Under the pieces are notes generated by a model. That model was not told the origin of the DNA. It did no database searches and saw nothing but the letters and a program-made list of their open reading frames with translations. Shown here piece after piece: positions 51,812-61,278 of a stretch of 64,000 nt of DNA. How positions within the stretch are numbered: the stretch's first letter is position 1; each line of letters begins with the position of its first letter. Source of the stretch: Candidatus Limnocylindrales bacterium (GTDB lineage Bacteria; Desulfobacterota; Binatia; UBA1149; CAITLU01); assembly GCA_035626395.1 (NCBI GenBank), contig DASPNR010000041.1, positions 16,475 to 80,474 of the forward strand, in the 5' to 3' direction. A program made the translations under genes and the position numbers.

Positions 51812-52399
51812 ATGCCCAAAGCCAGTCTCGCCACCGAGCTCGAACGCTATCGCATTGGCCAGAAGGTGCGCCGCCTGCGCCGCAACCGCGCGCTCGGGCT
51901 GGTCGAGCTCGGTCGTCTGACGGGGCTGTCGCCGGCGATGCTTTCGAAGATCGAGACCGGCAAGAGCGTGCCGACGCTGTCGACGCTGGCGCGCGTGGCC
52001 ATCGTCTTCAGCGTCGGGCTGGATCACTTCTTCCGTCCCGAGGAGGAGCGGCCGGTGTGCGCGATCGTGCGGCGCCGCGAGCGCATGCGCTTTCCGGAGG
52101 AGTCGGGGTCGAAGAGCCCGAGCTTCTGGTTCGAGAGCCTGGACTTTCCGGCCACCGACCGTGCGATGAGCGCGTACGTGGCCGAGATCGAGCCGCAGGA
52201 CGAGCCCGGGCGGTCGACGCACCAGCATGAAGGGTACGAGCTGTTGTATGTCATCGAAGGAACGCTGGGGCTGTGGCACGACGGCATCGAGCACCGTCTC
52301 GACAAGGGCGACTCGGTCTACCTCGACGCGCGCGCACCGCACGGCTACCGCCGACTGAGCAGCAAGCGCTGCACCGCAATCGTGGTCACCGCCCCTTGA
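51812..52399 (+). CDS. XRE-family regulator with cupin domain
   Basis: 195 residues. N-terminal helix-turn-helix XRE domain (IGQKVRRLRRNRALGLVELGRLTGLSPAMLSKIETGKSVPTLSTLARVA), then a C-terminal cupin of residues 105-190 (STHQHEGYELLYVIEGTLGLWHDG, HRLDKGDSVYLDARAPHGYR), with His residues suited to a metal or small ligand. Such regulators usually repress neighbouring metabolic genes and themselves, sensing a small acid, amine or amino acid. A palindrome is centred 40 bp before the start. It follows the formyltransferase gene by 81 bp on the same strand, so that gene may be controlled too. Confidence 0.92.
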   Translation: MPKASLATELERYRIGQKVRRLRRNRALGLVELGRLTGLSPAMLSKIETGKSVPTLSTLARVAIVFSVGLDHFFRPEEERPVCAIVRRRERMRFPEESGSKSPSFWFESLDFPATDRAMSAYVAEIEPQDEPGRSTHQHEGYELLYVIEGTLGLWHDGIEHRLDKGDSVYLDARAPHGYRRLSSKRCTAIVVTAP

Positions 52400-52454
52400 A
52401 AAAGGGTCGGTGCACTCGCTGCGCCGCCATGCTCGAGCGCGAGAGCTCGGTCAT

Positions 52455-53831
52455 TCAAAGCGCGAGGGCGAGGTAGAGCTGGAAGAAGAGGATGGGCTCG
52501 TCGTCGCCGAACGCGTGCTCGGCGGCGGCGGCGGGGAAGGCGATGCTACCGACCGGGCTGACCGAGACCGTGTCGGTCACGGTCCAATCCACGTACACGT
52601 CGAGCTCGTCGGCGAAGGCGCCGGCGCGCGCGCTGCCGGAGTTGGCGAAGAACGAGCGCGGCTGCTCGAGCGCGAAGTGCCAGTACATGGCGCCGGCCGC
52701 CACGGTCTCGCTCAGGTCGGCGTGAAGATGCACGTGATGCACCGTCTGGTTGCTGTTGAACAGATACGCGGCGCCGACGATTTCGCCTTGCGACCACGTT
52801 CCCCAGCCGCGCTCGAAATGGTCGCCGTAAAACAGCGGGTCGAATGCCTCCGAGGCGACCGTGTCCGGATCATCGCCGCCGAACCACGCGTAGCGGTAGC
52901 GCAGCCACGGCGTCCAGCGCAGCCACGACAGCTGGTACTCGATCTCGGCGTGGCCGGCGTGCGCGCGCACCTTCGATGACCGCCGCTCGTTGCGCTGATG
53001 CACATACTCGAATGCCAGGCGCAGATCGCGCGATGGCAGCGGGTGGGCATCGCCGCGCACGCTCCAGGTATTCAGCCCGTCGCGCGCCGCGAAGGGCGGA
53101 TCGGCGTCGAGCACGCGCAGATACAGGACGCCCACCGATGCCCGCTGCGCGCGCCACTCGGCATTGACTCCGGCCACACTCGGATGGCCGTGGTCTTCAT
53201 CCGCCTCCAGGTAGAAGAGGCCGCCGTGCCAGGGGCCGTACGTGGCGCGACCGATCGCTGCCAGCGCGAACGCATCGCGCGCGACGAGCTGCGCGGTTCC
53301 CTCGTCGCGCGCATCCACGTTGCCGTCCTGGATGAGAAAGCCGTCTCCGATGAGCAGGTCCTGACGGCCCACCGACAGCTCGAGACCGTTCGATCCAGAG
53401 GCCAGCCAGTCCTCGCTGCTACGCCAGCCGACGTAGAGGTGCTCGAGGTCGAGATACTCGGTGCTCTCGAACGTCGACGCTGTCAGATCGGCGTCGCCGC
53501 GGCTCAGGCTGCCGATGATGCTGGCGCCGCCGAACAACTCTCCGGCGCGCGGAAGGCGGTACGTCAGCTCGCCCGAGGGCAGCGCGTACATTTCGACCCA
53601 GTCCAGCCGCTCTTTGTCGTCTCTTGCGCGCCCGGCACCGAAGCCGGTGTTCTCGGCGTGGAAGTATCCGGCTTCGGCCAGCAGATGCAGCTCGAGCGTC
53701 ACCGGGTCCTGCACCCATTCCGCCAGGTGCGCATCGACTGCGCGCGGCGTCGCAAGCAGCAGGCACGCCGCCACCAGAATGCCGGGAACGAAGCGTTCGA
53801 TGCTGCTGCGGTTGTCGGGCGGCGTGCTCAT
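52455..53831 (-). CDS. Outer-membrane beta-barrel, alginate-export-like
   Basis: 458 residues. The start is an ATG that overlaps the SET-gene stop as ATGA. The signal peptide ends near VDAHL. The mature part consists of alternating amphipathic beta strands: ELTYRLPRAGELF, HLYVGWRS, LELSVGRQDLLIGDGFL, LRLAFEYVHQRNERR, WLRYRYAWF, and the last strand ends FQLYLALAL. SVGRQDLLIGDGF and the long loops resemble the alginate export (AlgE-type) porin family. It would pass a sugar, metal or other small molecule; the substrate is unknown. Coupled to the SET gene upstream by the 4-bp overlap. Confidence 0.75.
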   Translation of the reverse strand: MSTPPDNRSSIERFVPGILVAACLLLATPRAVDAHLAEWVQDPVTLELHLLAEAGYFHAENTGFGAGRARDDKERLDWVEMYALPSGELTYRLPRAGELFGGASIIGSLSRGDADLTASTFESTEYLDLEHLYVGWRSSEDWLASGSNGLELSVGRQDLLIGDGFLIQDGNVDARDEGTAQLVARDAFALAAIGRATYGPWHGGLFYLEADEDHGHPSVAGVNAEWRAQRASVGVLYLRVLDADPPFAARDGLNTWSVRGDAHPLPSRDLRLAFEYVHQRNERRSSKVRAHAGHAEIEYQLSWLRWTPWLRYRYAWFGGDDPDTVASEAFDPLFYGDHFERGWGTWSQGEIVGAAYLFNSNQTVHHVHLHADLSETVAAGAMYWHFALEQPRSFFANSGSARAGAFADELDVYVDWTVTDTVSVSPVGSIAFPAAAAEHAFGDDEPILFFQLYLALAL

Positions 53832-54412
53832 CGTCGCGGCAGGTAGTGTGTTCGGATCGAGCGCAAAGACGACGGGTCGCGCAGCGCGGTTTCCACCTCG
53901 GCCTTCTCTTCGAACAGCGACCACAAGGGCTGATCCACCGACTCGATCTGGAAGAACGCGCCCGCCACGACCCGATCCCAGTGATCGGCGAGCCGCTCCA
54001 TGTCGTCGGGAAGAATTCTCTGGCGGCAGGCGGCAGTGCCGCAAAGGCATTCGAAGGGCTCGGTCAGGTTGAGGGTGGCGTAATCATCGGTCAGCTCCTC
54101 TCCCGGCTCGATGTCGCGCACCGCCAGCTCGAAGTCGTAGCCGGCGCTCAGGCAGTTGGGATTGCACGAGTGGTTGAAGAACCGTGAATGGTCCCAGCAC
54201 AATATCGAGCTGCCGGTGGCGTCGACGAACGCGTACTTGTCGAGGATTCGCTGATAGGGCTCGGGCAGCGCGGCGACCTGCTGCGGCGTGAAGGTCTGAT
54301 CGAGGCGATCGCGGATCCACGTGATGGTGCCACGCGGGATGCGGGCGGTGGCAACCACGCCGAAGCCGATGCGGGGAGAGATCCGACGCAGCTCGGTGTC
54401 GGGGTGGACCAT
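53828..54412 (-). CDS. SET-domain protein lysine methyltransferase-like
   Basis: 194 residues from MVHPDTELRRIS. The SET fold is visible: IGFGVVATARIPRGTITWIRD, the NHSCNPNC substrate/SAM knot, GEELTDDYATL, and the post-SET-like Cys cluster CLCGTAACR. SET enzymes methylate lysine side chains with SAM; bacterial ones act on ribosomal or host/own chromatin-like proteins, or have unknown targets. It is cytoplasmic. The unusual point is its 4-bp coupling to an outer-membrane barrel gene. It is divergent from the TonB receptor gene with 123 bp between. Confidence 0.9.
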   Translation of the reverse strand: MVHPDTELRRISPRIGFGVVATARIPRGTITWIRDRLDQTFTPQQVAALPEPYQRILDKYAFVDATGSSILCWDHSRFFNHSCNPNCLSAGYDFELAVRDIEPGEELTDDYATLNLTEPFECLCGTAACRQRILPDDMERLADHWDRVVAGAFFQIESVDQPLWSLFEEKAEVETALRDPSSLRSIRTHYLPRR

Positions 54413-54535
54413 CGCCGCCTCGCTATGGCGAGTCCGCAGGCAAAACAAGGCGCCCGCGCCGTCGCTGGCCGATGGGTTGGACAATGCCGGCGGACTCGGC
54501 AACTGAGCCGCCACCGATCACAGGGGAGAGTCCCG

Positions 54536-56608
54536 ATGCGAGTGCTTGCCCTCCTTGCGCTGACCCTCTGGCTGCCTGCATCCATGGCGCGCGCCGATGC
54601 TGCCGAAGAGTCCTCCGATCTCGGTCGCATCCTCATCACCGCCACCCGAACGCCGCTGGCCGAGCTGGAGACGCCGTACTCGACCACGCACATCGACGAG
54701 CGGCAGGTCGAGCGGCGCCTGGAACGCACCGTGCCCGAGACACTGCGCTTCGTGCCCGGCGTGATGGTTCAGAAGACCGCGTACGGCCAGGGCTCGCCGT
54801 TCCTGCGCGGCTTCACCGGCTTTCGGACGCTCTTCCTCATCGACGGAATCCGCCTGAACAACTCCGTGTTCCGAGAAGGCGCCAACCAGTACTGGGCCAC
54901 CGTGGACCCGCTGTCGCTCGAGGGGATGGAGCTGGTCAAGGGACCGAGCTCCGTCCTGTACGGGTCGGACGCCATCGGCGGCACCGTGCAGGCGTTCACG
55001 CGCGGCCCGCGCGGCTACGGCGAGGGGCTCGGCAAAGCGTTTCGTCTCTACTACCGCGGCGCCACCGCCGAGAGCTCGATGACCGTGCACGGCGAAGGCT
55101 CGGCGACGTGGGGGGAGCGTGCCGGCTTCTACTTCGATTCGAGCTACCGCGACTTCGACAACCTGCAGATCGGCGAGGGCGAGCAGCGAAACGCCGGCTA
55201 CGACGACTACGGCGGCTCGGTCAAGCTCGAGTACTTCTTCGCGCCCGACCTGGTCCTGACGGCCGCACGCCAGACGGTGCGTCAGGACAACGTGCCGCGC
55301 ACGCATTCGACGATTTTCGCGCGCTCCTTTGCCGGCACCACGCCGGGCACCGATCTGCAGCGCGATCTGGATCAGGAGCGCGATCTCACCTACCTGCAGC
55401 TGCGCGGCCAGAGCATGGGCGGCTTCGTCGACGCGCTGAAGCTCAGCCTTTCCTGGCACGACCAGTCCGAGGTCGAAGACCGCGTGCGCAGCAACCTGTC
55501 GCGCCGCGAGCAGGGCTTCGACGTCGACACGCTCGGCCTATGGGCCGCGCTGTCGACGAACTCGTCATTCGGGAACTGGTCCTACGGCTTCGAGTATTAT
55601 CGCGACTGGGTCGACTCGTTCTCGACAGCCAACACGATCCAGGGACCGGTCGCCGACGACGCCAGCTACGATTTGTTCGGACTGTATCTGCAGAACGAGC
55701 TGCCGCTGGGCGAACGCTTCACCGCGATCGGCGGCGGGCGCTTCTCGTACGCGGCCGTCAAGTCGGATGACGTGTTCGATCCCGCCACCGGCTTTGCAAC
55801 CTCCATCGAGGATGACTGGAGCCAGGGCACGGGCAGCCTGCGCCTGTTGTTCCGGGCCATCCCGGAGCGGTGGAACTTCTACACCGGAGTCTCGCAAGGG
55901 TTTCGCGCACCCAATCTCTCCGACCTGACGCGCCTGGACAGCGCGCGCAGCGGCGAGCTGGAGATTCCGGCGCCGGGCCTGGAGCCGGAGGAGTACGTGT
56001 CGTTCGAGCTGGGCAGCAAGGCGGCCTACGGCGGCTTCGGAATCGAAGCCGCGTACTTCTACACCGACATCACCGACATGATCGTGCGCACGCCCACCGG
56101 CGTCACCGTCGGCACCGATTTCGAGGTCACCAAGCAGAACGTGGGCGACGGCTACATCCAGGGCGTGGAGGTGGCCGGCGAATACCGCTTCCTCGAGCAG
56201 TGGCGGGCGTGGGGCGCGTTCACGTGGATGGACGGCGAGGTGGATCAGTTCGCCACATCCGCGCCGGTGGCGACCAAGCAGCCGCTCGATCGCCTGATGC
56301 CGGTCACCACGGTGCTAGGCCTGCGATGGCAGGGGAGCGCGCTGCCGCTATGGGCCGAAGGCGTCTTCACGTTCGCGCAGGAAGCCGACCGCCTCTCGCC
56401 GGGTGATCGCGCCGACACGCAGCGCATCCCTCCAGGGGGAACGCCCGCGTACGAGGTGCTGTCGTTCTACACGGGCTGGAACGTCAACGAGCACGTCAGG
56501 CTGACCGCCGCGCTCGAGAACGTCACCGACGAGAACTACCGGATCCACGGCTCGGGAACGAACGAGCCGGGCATCAACTTCATCGTCGGAATCGACAACC
56601 GGTACTGA
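54536..56608 (+). CDS. TonB-dependent outer-membrane receptor
   Basis: 690 residues; GGGGAGA precedes the ATG. Signal peptide 1-21 (cut near ARADA). The plug domain starts with ILITATRTPLAELETPYS and contains PETLRFVPGVMVQK and the LFLIDGIRLNN, YWATVDPLSLEGMELVKGPSSVLYGSDAIGGTVQ motifs. The barrel follows, with YTDITDMIVRTP, NVGDGYIQGVEVAGEYRF and LENVTDENYRIHGSGTNEPGIN, ending in a C-terminal Tyr as in outer-membrane barrels. Substrate not readable; vitamin B12/siderophore-type receptor (BtuB-like). No riboswitch is visible in the 123-bp leader. Confidence 0.95.
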   Translation: MRVLALLALTLWLPASMARADAAEESSDLGRILITATRTPLAELETPYSTTHIDERQVERRLERTVPETLRFVPGVMVQKTAYGQGSPFLRGFTGFRTLFLIDGIRLNNSVFREGANQYWATVDPLSLEGMELVKGPSSVLYGSDAIGGTVQAFTRGPRGYGEGLGKAFRLYYRGATAESSMTVHGEGSATWGERAGFYFDSSYRDFDNLQIGEGEQRNAGYDDYGGSVKLEYFFAPDLVLTAARQTVRQDNVPRTHSTIFARSFAGTTPGTDLQRDLDQERDLTYLQLRGQSMGGFVDALKLSLSWHDQSEVEDRVRSNLSRREQGFDVDTLGLWAALSTNSSFGNWSYGFEYYRDWVDSFSTANTIQGPVADDASYDLFGLYLQNELPLGERFTAIGGGRFSYAAVKSDDVFDPATGFATSIEDDWSQGTGSLRLLFRAIPERWNFYTGVSQGFRAPNLSDLTRLDSARSGELEIPAPGLEPEEYVSFELGSKAAYGGFGIEAAYFYTDITDMIVRTPTGVTVGTDFEVTKQNVGDGYIQGVEVAGEYRFLEQWRAWGAFTWMDGEVDQFATSAPVATKQPLDRLMPVTTVLGLRWQGSALPLWAEGVFTFAQEADRLSPGDRADTQRIPPGGTPAYEVLSFYTGWNVNEHVRLTAALENVTDENYRIHGSGTNEPGINFIVGIDNRY

Positions 56609-56698
56609 GCGCGTTCGACCGCGAGGCTCTTCGCGCTGCGGGTTCCTGCCTGACGGCGGCGACCGCCAAACGTGGTGCGACGACCCTGCCCGCTGCTG

Positions 56699-57133
56699 CT
56701 ATGGGCACGGCGTGACGAGCGGGTCCTCGGTGCTGACGCGCTCGAACACCCACTTGCACGTATCGTTCTCGGAGTTGGTGCGGAAGATGGAGATGCCCTG
56801 CATCTTGTCGCCCTTGACCTTCAGCCGCACGGTCTCGCTCTGGCCTTCTTTGCAGAGCGTCATTCCGATCTCACCGCTGTCCGCGTCCTGCGCGGACTGG
56901 AGAACGGCGCCGGAATAGGTCCAGGTGCCATCGTCGATGTCGACCGCGACGACCGTGCCTTCCTGGCTGATCTCCATGGCCGCGTCGAATTTGTCGACGT
57001 CCTTCAGGCCACTGGAGTTGAACAGTTTGCAGACCTGCTTGCCCTGCCAGGTGCCTTCGACATCCAGTGCGTGTGCCGGGGATGCAGAGACGACAAGAGC
57101 CAGGCCCATGATGAAAGCTGGCGAAATTCTCAT
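56699..57133 (-). CDS. Small secreted protein, GTWQG-type (second copy)
   Basis: 144 residues; GGAGGAA precedes the ATG. Signal peptide 1-22 (MGLALVVSASPAHA). The mature part starts DVEGTWQGKQVCKLFN, followed by beta strands (AMEISQEGTVVAVDIDDGTWTYSGAVLQ, ETVRLKVKGDKMQGISIF). It shares GTWQGxxxC, size and export with the 175-residue protein at 6656-7183. Three Cys residues could allow a disulfide. The family is unknown; a lipocalin-like small binding fold is possible. It is convergent with the TonB receptor gene. Confidence 0.72.
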   Translation of the reverse strand: MRISPAFIMGLALVVSASPAHALDVEGTWQGKQVCKLFNSSGLKDVDKFDAAMEISQEGTVVAVDIDDGTWTYSGAVLQSAQDADSGEIGMTLCKEGQSETVRLKVKGDKMQGISIFRTNSENDTCKWVFERVSTEDPLVTPCP

Positions 57134-57341
57134 GTCCGGTTCCTCCAGAAGTCGCGCGAGGTTTCGGCGCGCCGACGGGGGTCTCGTAGCCGCCGTGAAG
57201 ACCAGACACAAGAGGCAGCGGTGGCCGCCGTATGGCCCTGACCGCAGCCGCTTCACCGCTGGTACGGCATGGCCCGATTCGCGCGGTCGGCAGCGCACAG
57301 GCCTGCGCCGCCGGAGCGGGACCCGGGGACGAAGCTGCGAC

Positions 57342-59108
57342 CTAGGCGACGATCGGCACCAGCAGATGTGCGTCGAATTGCCCGCCCATGTGCAGGACGT
57401 GGCGGCCCCGGTTCATCGACGTGTTCTTGCGGTACGGCGGCGAGGGGATGATCTCGTCGGCGGCGACGATGAGCTCCAGCGATTCCCCGGCGGCGAAGAA
57501 CGTGCTGCTCGGATAGATCTCGATGTCGACGGGCACGATCTCCCCCGGCTGCAGCGGCCAGTGCGAGCGGCCACTGATCACCGGTTGCCACGGCGTCGAG
57601 CGCGCCGCATCGAGCTCTCGTCGCGAGACGCGGCAGAACCCGCGGCTGACGAGGTCGTACCTGTTGCCCACCGAGCCGTGGAAGTGCACCATCCGGCCGC
57701 TGCGGTCGCGCTTGGCCACCGCGACGAAGATCGCCATGTCGTCGGAGGCGGCGGCGCCTGCCGCGTCCGAGCGAGCCTCCACCCACAGCCGCAGCTTCAT
57801 GTAGCCGGTCAGCTCGGTGTCGCGTTCGAAGCGGAACGTGAACGCGGCGCGGCCGCCACGCGCCGGGTAATCGACGCTGCCCGCCTCCGCTGCCGGTTGC
57901 ACCGCCAGTTCGCGAGGCGATGCCCAGAGATGGAGCGGCGTGTAGCGTGTGCGCGCCAGCGGCCACTCCTGCTCGTCGCGCACGGCATGGACGACGTCGC
58001 GGCTGGAGCGCACTTCCAGCCGCACCGGCGCGCGATCCAGAAATCCGCTGGATGTGTCGTCGCGCAGGAAACAGTCCATGAAATCCCGGGTCAGCCGCTG
58101 TACCTCCGGCGAATAGTACGCCGCCCACTTGCCGGTGCGGTGGGTGTAGACCCACTTGTGCCGGGAGCTGGCGCGTTCGAACGCGCGGAACGATCCGACG
58201 GTGTGCAGGCCGTGGTCGGAGAACGATGCACAGACCAGCATCGGCAGCGTGATCTGCTCGAGCTTCGGAGTCATCTGTTCCCAGAACTCGTCGTAGAAGG
58301 GGTGCGCGCGCAGGAAGTCCATCGGCAGGAAGCCGTTGTGCCGCTCGAACTCTTCGGGCGAGCAGTTGATCGTCTTCTCGACCTCGGTCACCCACCAGAA
58401 CGGCGCGAAGCCTTCGTCCTCGATGCCGCCCGGACACAGCTGGTCGCGGTAGAGGTCGGTCACTCCTTCCCACGGAGCGATGCATCGCAGCGACGGTGGC
58501 GGCCCGCCGTAGGCCTGACAGGCGGCCACGTGGTACTGCGTGATGGCCAGGAAGCTGACGCCCGAGAGTCCAACCCGGCCCGTGCACCACGGCTGCGCCG
58601 CAATCCACTCGATGGCTTCATAGAAACATTTGGCCTGATATGTTCCGAAGACGATCGGCGGCCCTTCGCTGTTGGCGAACCCGGGCAGGTTCATGTTGAC
58701 GACGGCATAGCCGCTCGGAATCCAGAAATTCGGATCGGGCGACTCCCAGCTCGTCAGCGTCGAGAACTCGGGCAGCCCGACTTGCGGGATCAGACGGTAC
58801 TGCAGCGGCGGCCCGCCAAGCGGCGTTTTGCCGAGCGCGGGAACAAGGTGGTTGTCGTAGGGATGCGCGCACATCACCACGGGCATTCGCTCGCCGGCTT
58901 CGGCCGCACGGCGCGAGCGAAAGACGTTGGCGGTGACGTGGAAACCGTCGGCGAGCGGGATGCGCACGTCGTACTCGCACAGCACGTCCGGATGCGGCGG
59001 CGTCAGCCGGCACTGCGGGTTCCACAACTGGCCGGTGGCGATCGAACGGCGCAGGATCGGCCACACCGACCGAAGCGCCTGGCGAACCTCGGACAGCTTG
59101 CGCGGCAT
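57342..59108 (-). CDS. CocE/NonD family hydrolase
   Basis: 588 residues from MPRKLSEVRQ (other ATGs upstream give a basic leader). CocE/X-Pro dipeptidyl-peptidase family S15 landmarks: YDVRIPLADGFHVTANVFR, MPVVMCAHPYDNH, nucleophile elbow GLSGVSF, SFSDHGLHTVGSFRAF with the catalytic Asp, and WVYTHRTGKW with the likely His. The C-terminal 230 residues are a jelly-roll (XPDP_C) domain. No signal peptide is seen, so it is cytoplasmic. It hydrolyses esters or amides (acyl, cocaine-like or peptide substrates); the actual substrate cannot be inferred. Confidence 0.92.
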   Translation of the reverse strand: MPRKLSEVRQALRSVWPILRRSIATGQLWNPQCRLTPPHPDVLCEYDVRIPLADGFHVTANVFRSRRAAEAGERMPVVMCAHPYDNHLVPALGKTPLGGPPLQYRLIPQVGLPEFSTLTSWESPDPNFWIPSGYAVVNMNLPGFANSEGPPIVFGTYQAKCFYEAIEWIAAQPWCTGRVGLSGVSFLAITQYHVAACQAYGGPPPSLRCIAPWEGVTDLYRDQLCPGGIEDEGFAPFWWVTEVEKTINCSPEEFERHNGFLPMDFLRAHPFYDEFWEQMTPKLEQITLPMLVCASFSDHGLHTVGSFRAFERASSRHKWVYTHRTGKWAAYYSPEVQRLTRDFMDCFLRDDTSSGFLDRAPVRLEVRSSRDVVHAVRDEQEWPLARTRYTPLHLWASPRELAVQPAAEAGSVDYPARGGRAAFTFRFERDTELTGYMKLRLWVEARSDAAGAAASDDMAIFVAVAKRDRSGRMVHFHGSVGNRYDLVSRGFCRVSRRELDAARSTPWQPVISGRSHWPLQPGEIVPVDIEIYPSSTFFAAGESLELIVAADEIIPSPPYRKNTSMNRGRHVLHMGGQFDAHLLVPIVA

Positions 59109-59367
59109 GTCAGCGCGGGCGCCCCTCGCGCCGTCGCGTCGCCGCGCGCGCCAGGGCAGGCGTCGGCCTGGCATCGGGCGCATTGAGCAAAGCCGCGAAA
59201 ACGTCGGCGCGTCGCCGGCCTCGCGCAGCCCTCGCGGCGAGGGCCAGCGCATTTCCTTTCATCGGCCTTCCTCCCTATTGCTGCGATGCTCGCCTTTCAT
59301 GCCGGTGCCGCTTCCGTAGCTGCGCCGGACCGGCCAGGCAAGGCATTGTCGCGCACAGGAGCAGGAC

Positions 59368-60585
59368 ATGGACTTCGAGCATTCCGCCAGGGCCAGGGAC
59401 TACATCGCCCAGGTCGAACGTTTCGTGCGCGAGCGCGTGGTTCCCAGCGAGCAGACCTACATCGACCAGCTCGCCCATACCGACGATTGGACCAGGTGGC
59501 GAATCCCGCCGGTGCTCGAAGAGCTCAAGGCGCAGGCCCGGTCGCTCGGCCTGTGGAACCTCTTCCTGCCCGACAGCCAGTACGGTGCCGGTTTGGACAA
59601 CCGTGACTATGCGCCGGTGGCGGAGGCGACCGGGCGCAGCTTCCTTGCCCCCGAGGTCTTCAACTGCAGCGCTCCGGATACCGGCAACGCCGAGGTGCTC
59701 GTGCGCTACGGCAGCGAGGAGCAGAAGGAGCGGTGGCTGAAGCCGCTGCTGGATGGCCGCATTCGATCGGGCTTTGCGATGACGGAGCCGGCGGTCGCCT
59801 CGAGCGATGCGACCAACATGCAGGCCACGTGCGAGATCGATGGCGACGAGGTGGTGCTCAACGGGCAGAAGTGGTGGACCAGCGGCATCGGCGACCCGCG
59901 CTGCGCGTTCCTCATCTTCATGGGCGTGACCGATCCGAACGCCGAGCGGCACCAGCGCCATTCGATGGTGATCGTTCCTACCGACGCTCGCGGGCTGAAG
60001 GTGCTTCGCATGCTGCCGGTCTTCGGACATCTCGACGAGCCGCACGGCCACGGTGAGGTGCTGTTCGACAACGTGCGCGTGCCCAAGAGCAATTTCATCG
60101 CTGGGCCCGGGCGCGGCTTCGAGATCGCGCAGGGGCGGCTCGGCCCCGGGCGCATCCATCACTGCATGCGCGCGATCGGCGCCGCCGAGCGTGCGCTGGA
60201 GCGCCTGTGCGAGCGCTCGGTGCGCCGCGTCGCGTTCGGCAAGCCGCTCGCGAACCTCGGCGGCAATCGCGACATCATCGCCAACTGCCGCATCGCGATC
60301 GATCAGGCACGGCTGCTGACGCTGAAGGCCGCATGGGCCCTGGACACCGTTGGTACCATGGGCGCGCTGACCGACATCTCCGCGATCAAGGTCGTGGCGC
60401 CCAACGTGCTGCAGATGGTCACCGACGCGGCCATCCAGATCCACGGCGGCGAAGGCGTTGCCGATGCCGAGCTCTCGCGCCTGATGGGAATGGCACGCGC
60501 CCTGCGCATTGCCGACGGCCCCGACGAGGTCCACCGCGGCATGGTCGCCCGCCTCGAGCTCATGAAATACGGCGCCTCACGCTGA
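59368..60585 (+). CDS. Acyl-CoA dehydrogenase
   Basis: 405 residues; AGGAGCAGGAC precedes the ATG. ACAD10/11-like layout: [32 protein letters not shown] (FAD/flavin motif), [80 protein letters not shown] and [12 protein letters not shown]. It oxidises an acyl-CoA at C2-C3 with FAD and gives electrons to EtfAB. The substrate chain length is not readable. Its 3' end overlaps the convergent hemerythrin-like gene by 26 bp. Confidence 0.95.
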   Translation: MDFEHSARARDYIAQVERFVRERVVPSEQTYIDQLAHTDDWTRWRIPPVLEELKAQARSLGLWNLFLPDSQYGAGLDNRDYAPVAEATGRSFLAPEVFNCSAPDTGNAEVLVRYGSEEQKERWLKPLLDGRIRSGFAMTEPAVASSDATNMQATCEIDGDEVVLNGQKWWTSGIGDPRCAFLIFMGVTDPNAERHQRHSMVIVPTDARGLKVLRMLPVFGHLDEPHGHGEVLFDNVRVPKSNFIAGPGRGFEIAQGRLGPGRIHHCMRAIGAAERALERLCERSVRRVAFGKPLANLGGNRDIIANCRIAIDQARLLTLKAAWALDTVGTMGALTDISAIKVVAPNVLQMVTDAAIQIHGGEGVADAELSRLMGMARALRIADGPDEVHRGMVARLELMKYGASR

Positions 60586-61090
60586 TTGGGGCGTTCCTGC
60601 GCCGCCACGGCTCGTCGGGCGGACGCCGCGCATGAATGCGTTCGTGCAACTCGCGCACGTCATCGCCGGGAAGAGCGCCCGGGAAGCCCGCGAACATCTC
60701 GCGCTCTTCGCGCCGGACGTGCGCCTCCAGGAGCTGTCCGAAATCCTCCAGCGCCCGGCATAGCTGCGCCTCATCGCCAGCCTGCGCGACGCGGTCGCGC
60801 GCGCTGCGCATCCGCCGGTGGTCCTCGCACAGCTCATCGACGAGCGGCTCGAGGCCGACGCCGCTCGCTCGCAGCACGGGAAAGAGGATCTCCTCCTCGA
60901 TCGCGAAGTGCTCGACGAGATGAGTCTCGAAGAACGCCAGCACCTCCTCGCGCCGCTGCTGCGGCGTGCTCGCCGGCGTCGTCGGCGTCTCGGGGCCCGG
61001 CGGCGAAGGATGCAGGAGACGGAATGCCAGCATCAGCGCCTTCTGGTGATCGTGCGAGAGCGGGATCAGCGCGTCGTGCCGCTTTGCCAT
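60560..61090 (-). CDS. Hemerythrin-like HHE domain protein
   Basis: 176 residues from [17 protein letters not shown]. Iron-ligand pattern of the HHE family: HDH near residue 14, [23 protein letters not shown] and [12 protein letters not shown]. It is a soluble cytoplasmic four-helix bundle, likely with a di-iron centre that senses or binds O2 or NO, or helps protect iron. The tail is rich in Arg ([14 protein letters not shown]) and lies over the end of the convergent acyl-CoA dehydrogenase gene, so the last eight residues are coded on the opposite strand of that gene. Confidence 0.88.
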   Translation of the reverse strand: MAKRHDALIPLSHDHQKALMLAFRLLHPSPPGPETPTTPASTPQQRREEVLAFFETHLVEHFAIEEEILFPVLRASGVGLEPLVDELCEDHRRMRSARDRVAQAGDEAQLCRALEDFGQLLEAHVRREEREMFAGFPGALPGDDVRELHERIHARRPPDEPWRRRNAPISVRRRIS

Positions 61091-61278
61091 GAGCGAAGGG
61101 TGTAGGAGTCGCGTGTCGTCGGTGCCAACGCGCGGGGCGCGGACGTCGCCAGCGGCGCATCCGCGGCGTTGCCGGACTCGTCGCTCTGGGCGGCGGCCTC
61201 CAGCCCGCCTGCGTTCGCTTCTCGTCCGGCGCCTTGCGGCTGCATCACTCTCGACGCCCGCGCTCAGAGCGGGCAATC

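Noticed and set aside
54413..54535. Cobalamin riboswitch before the TonB receptor
   Set aside because: The 123-bp divergent region is too short and has no B12-box-like sequence.
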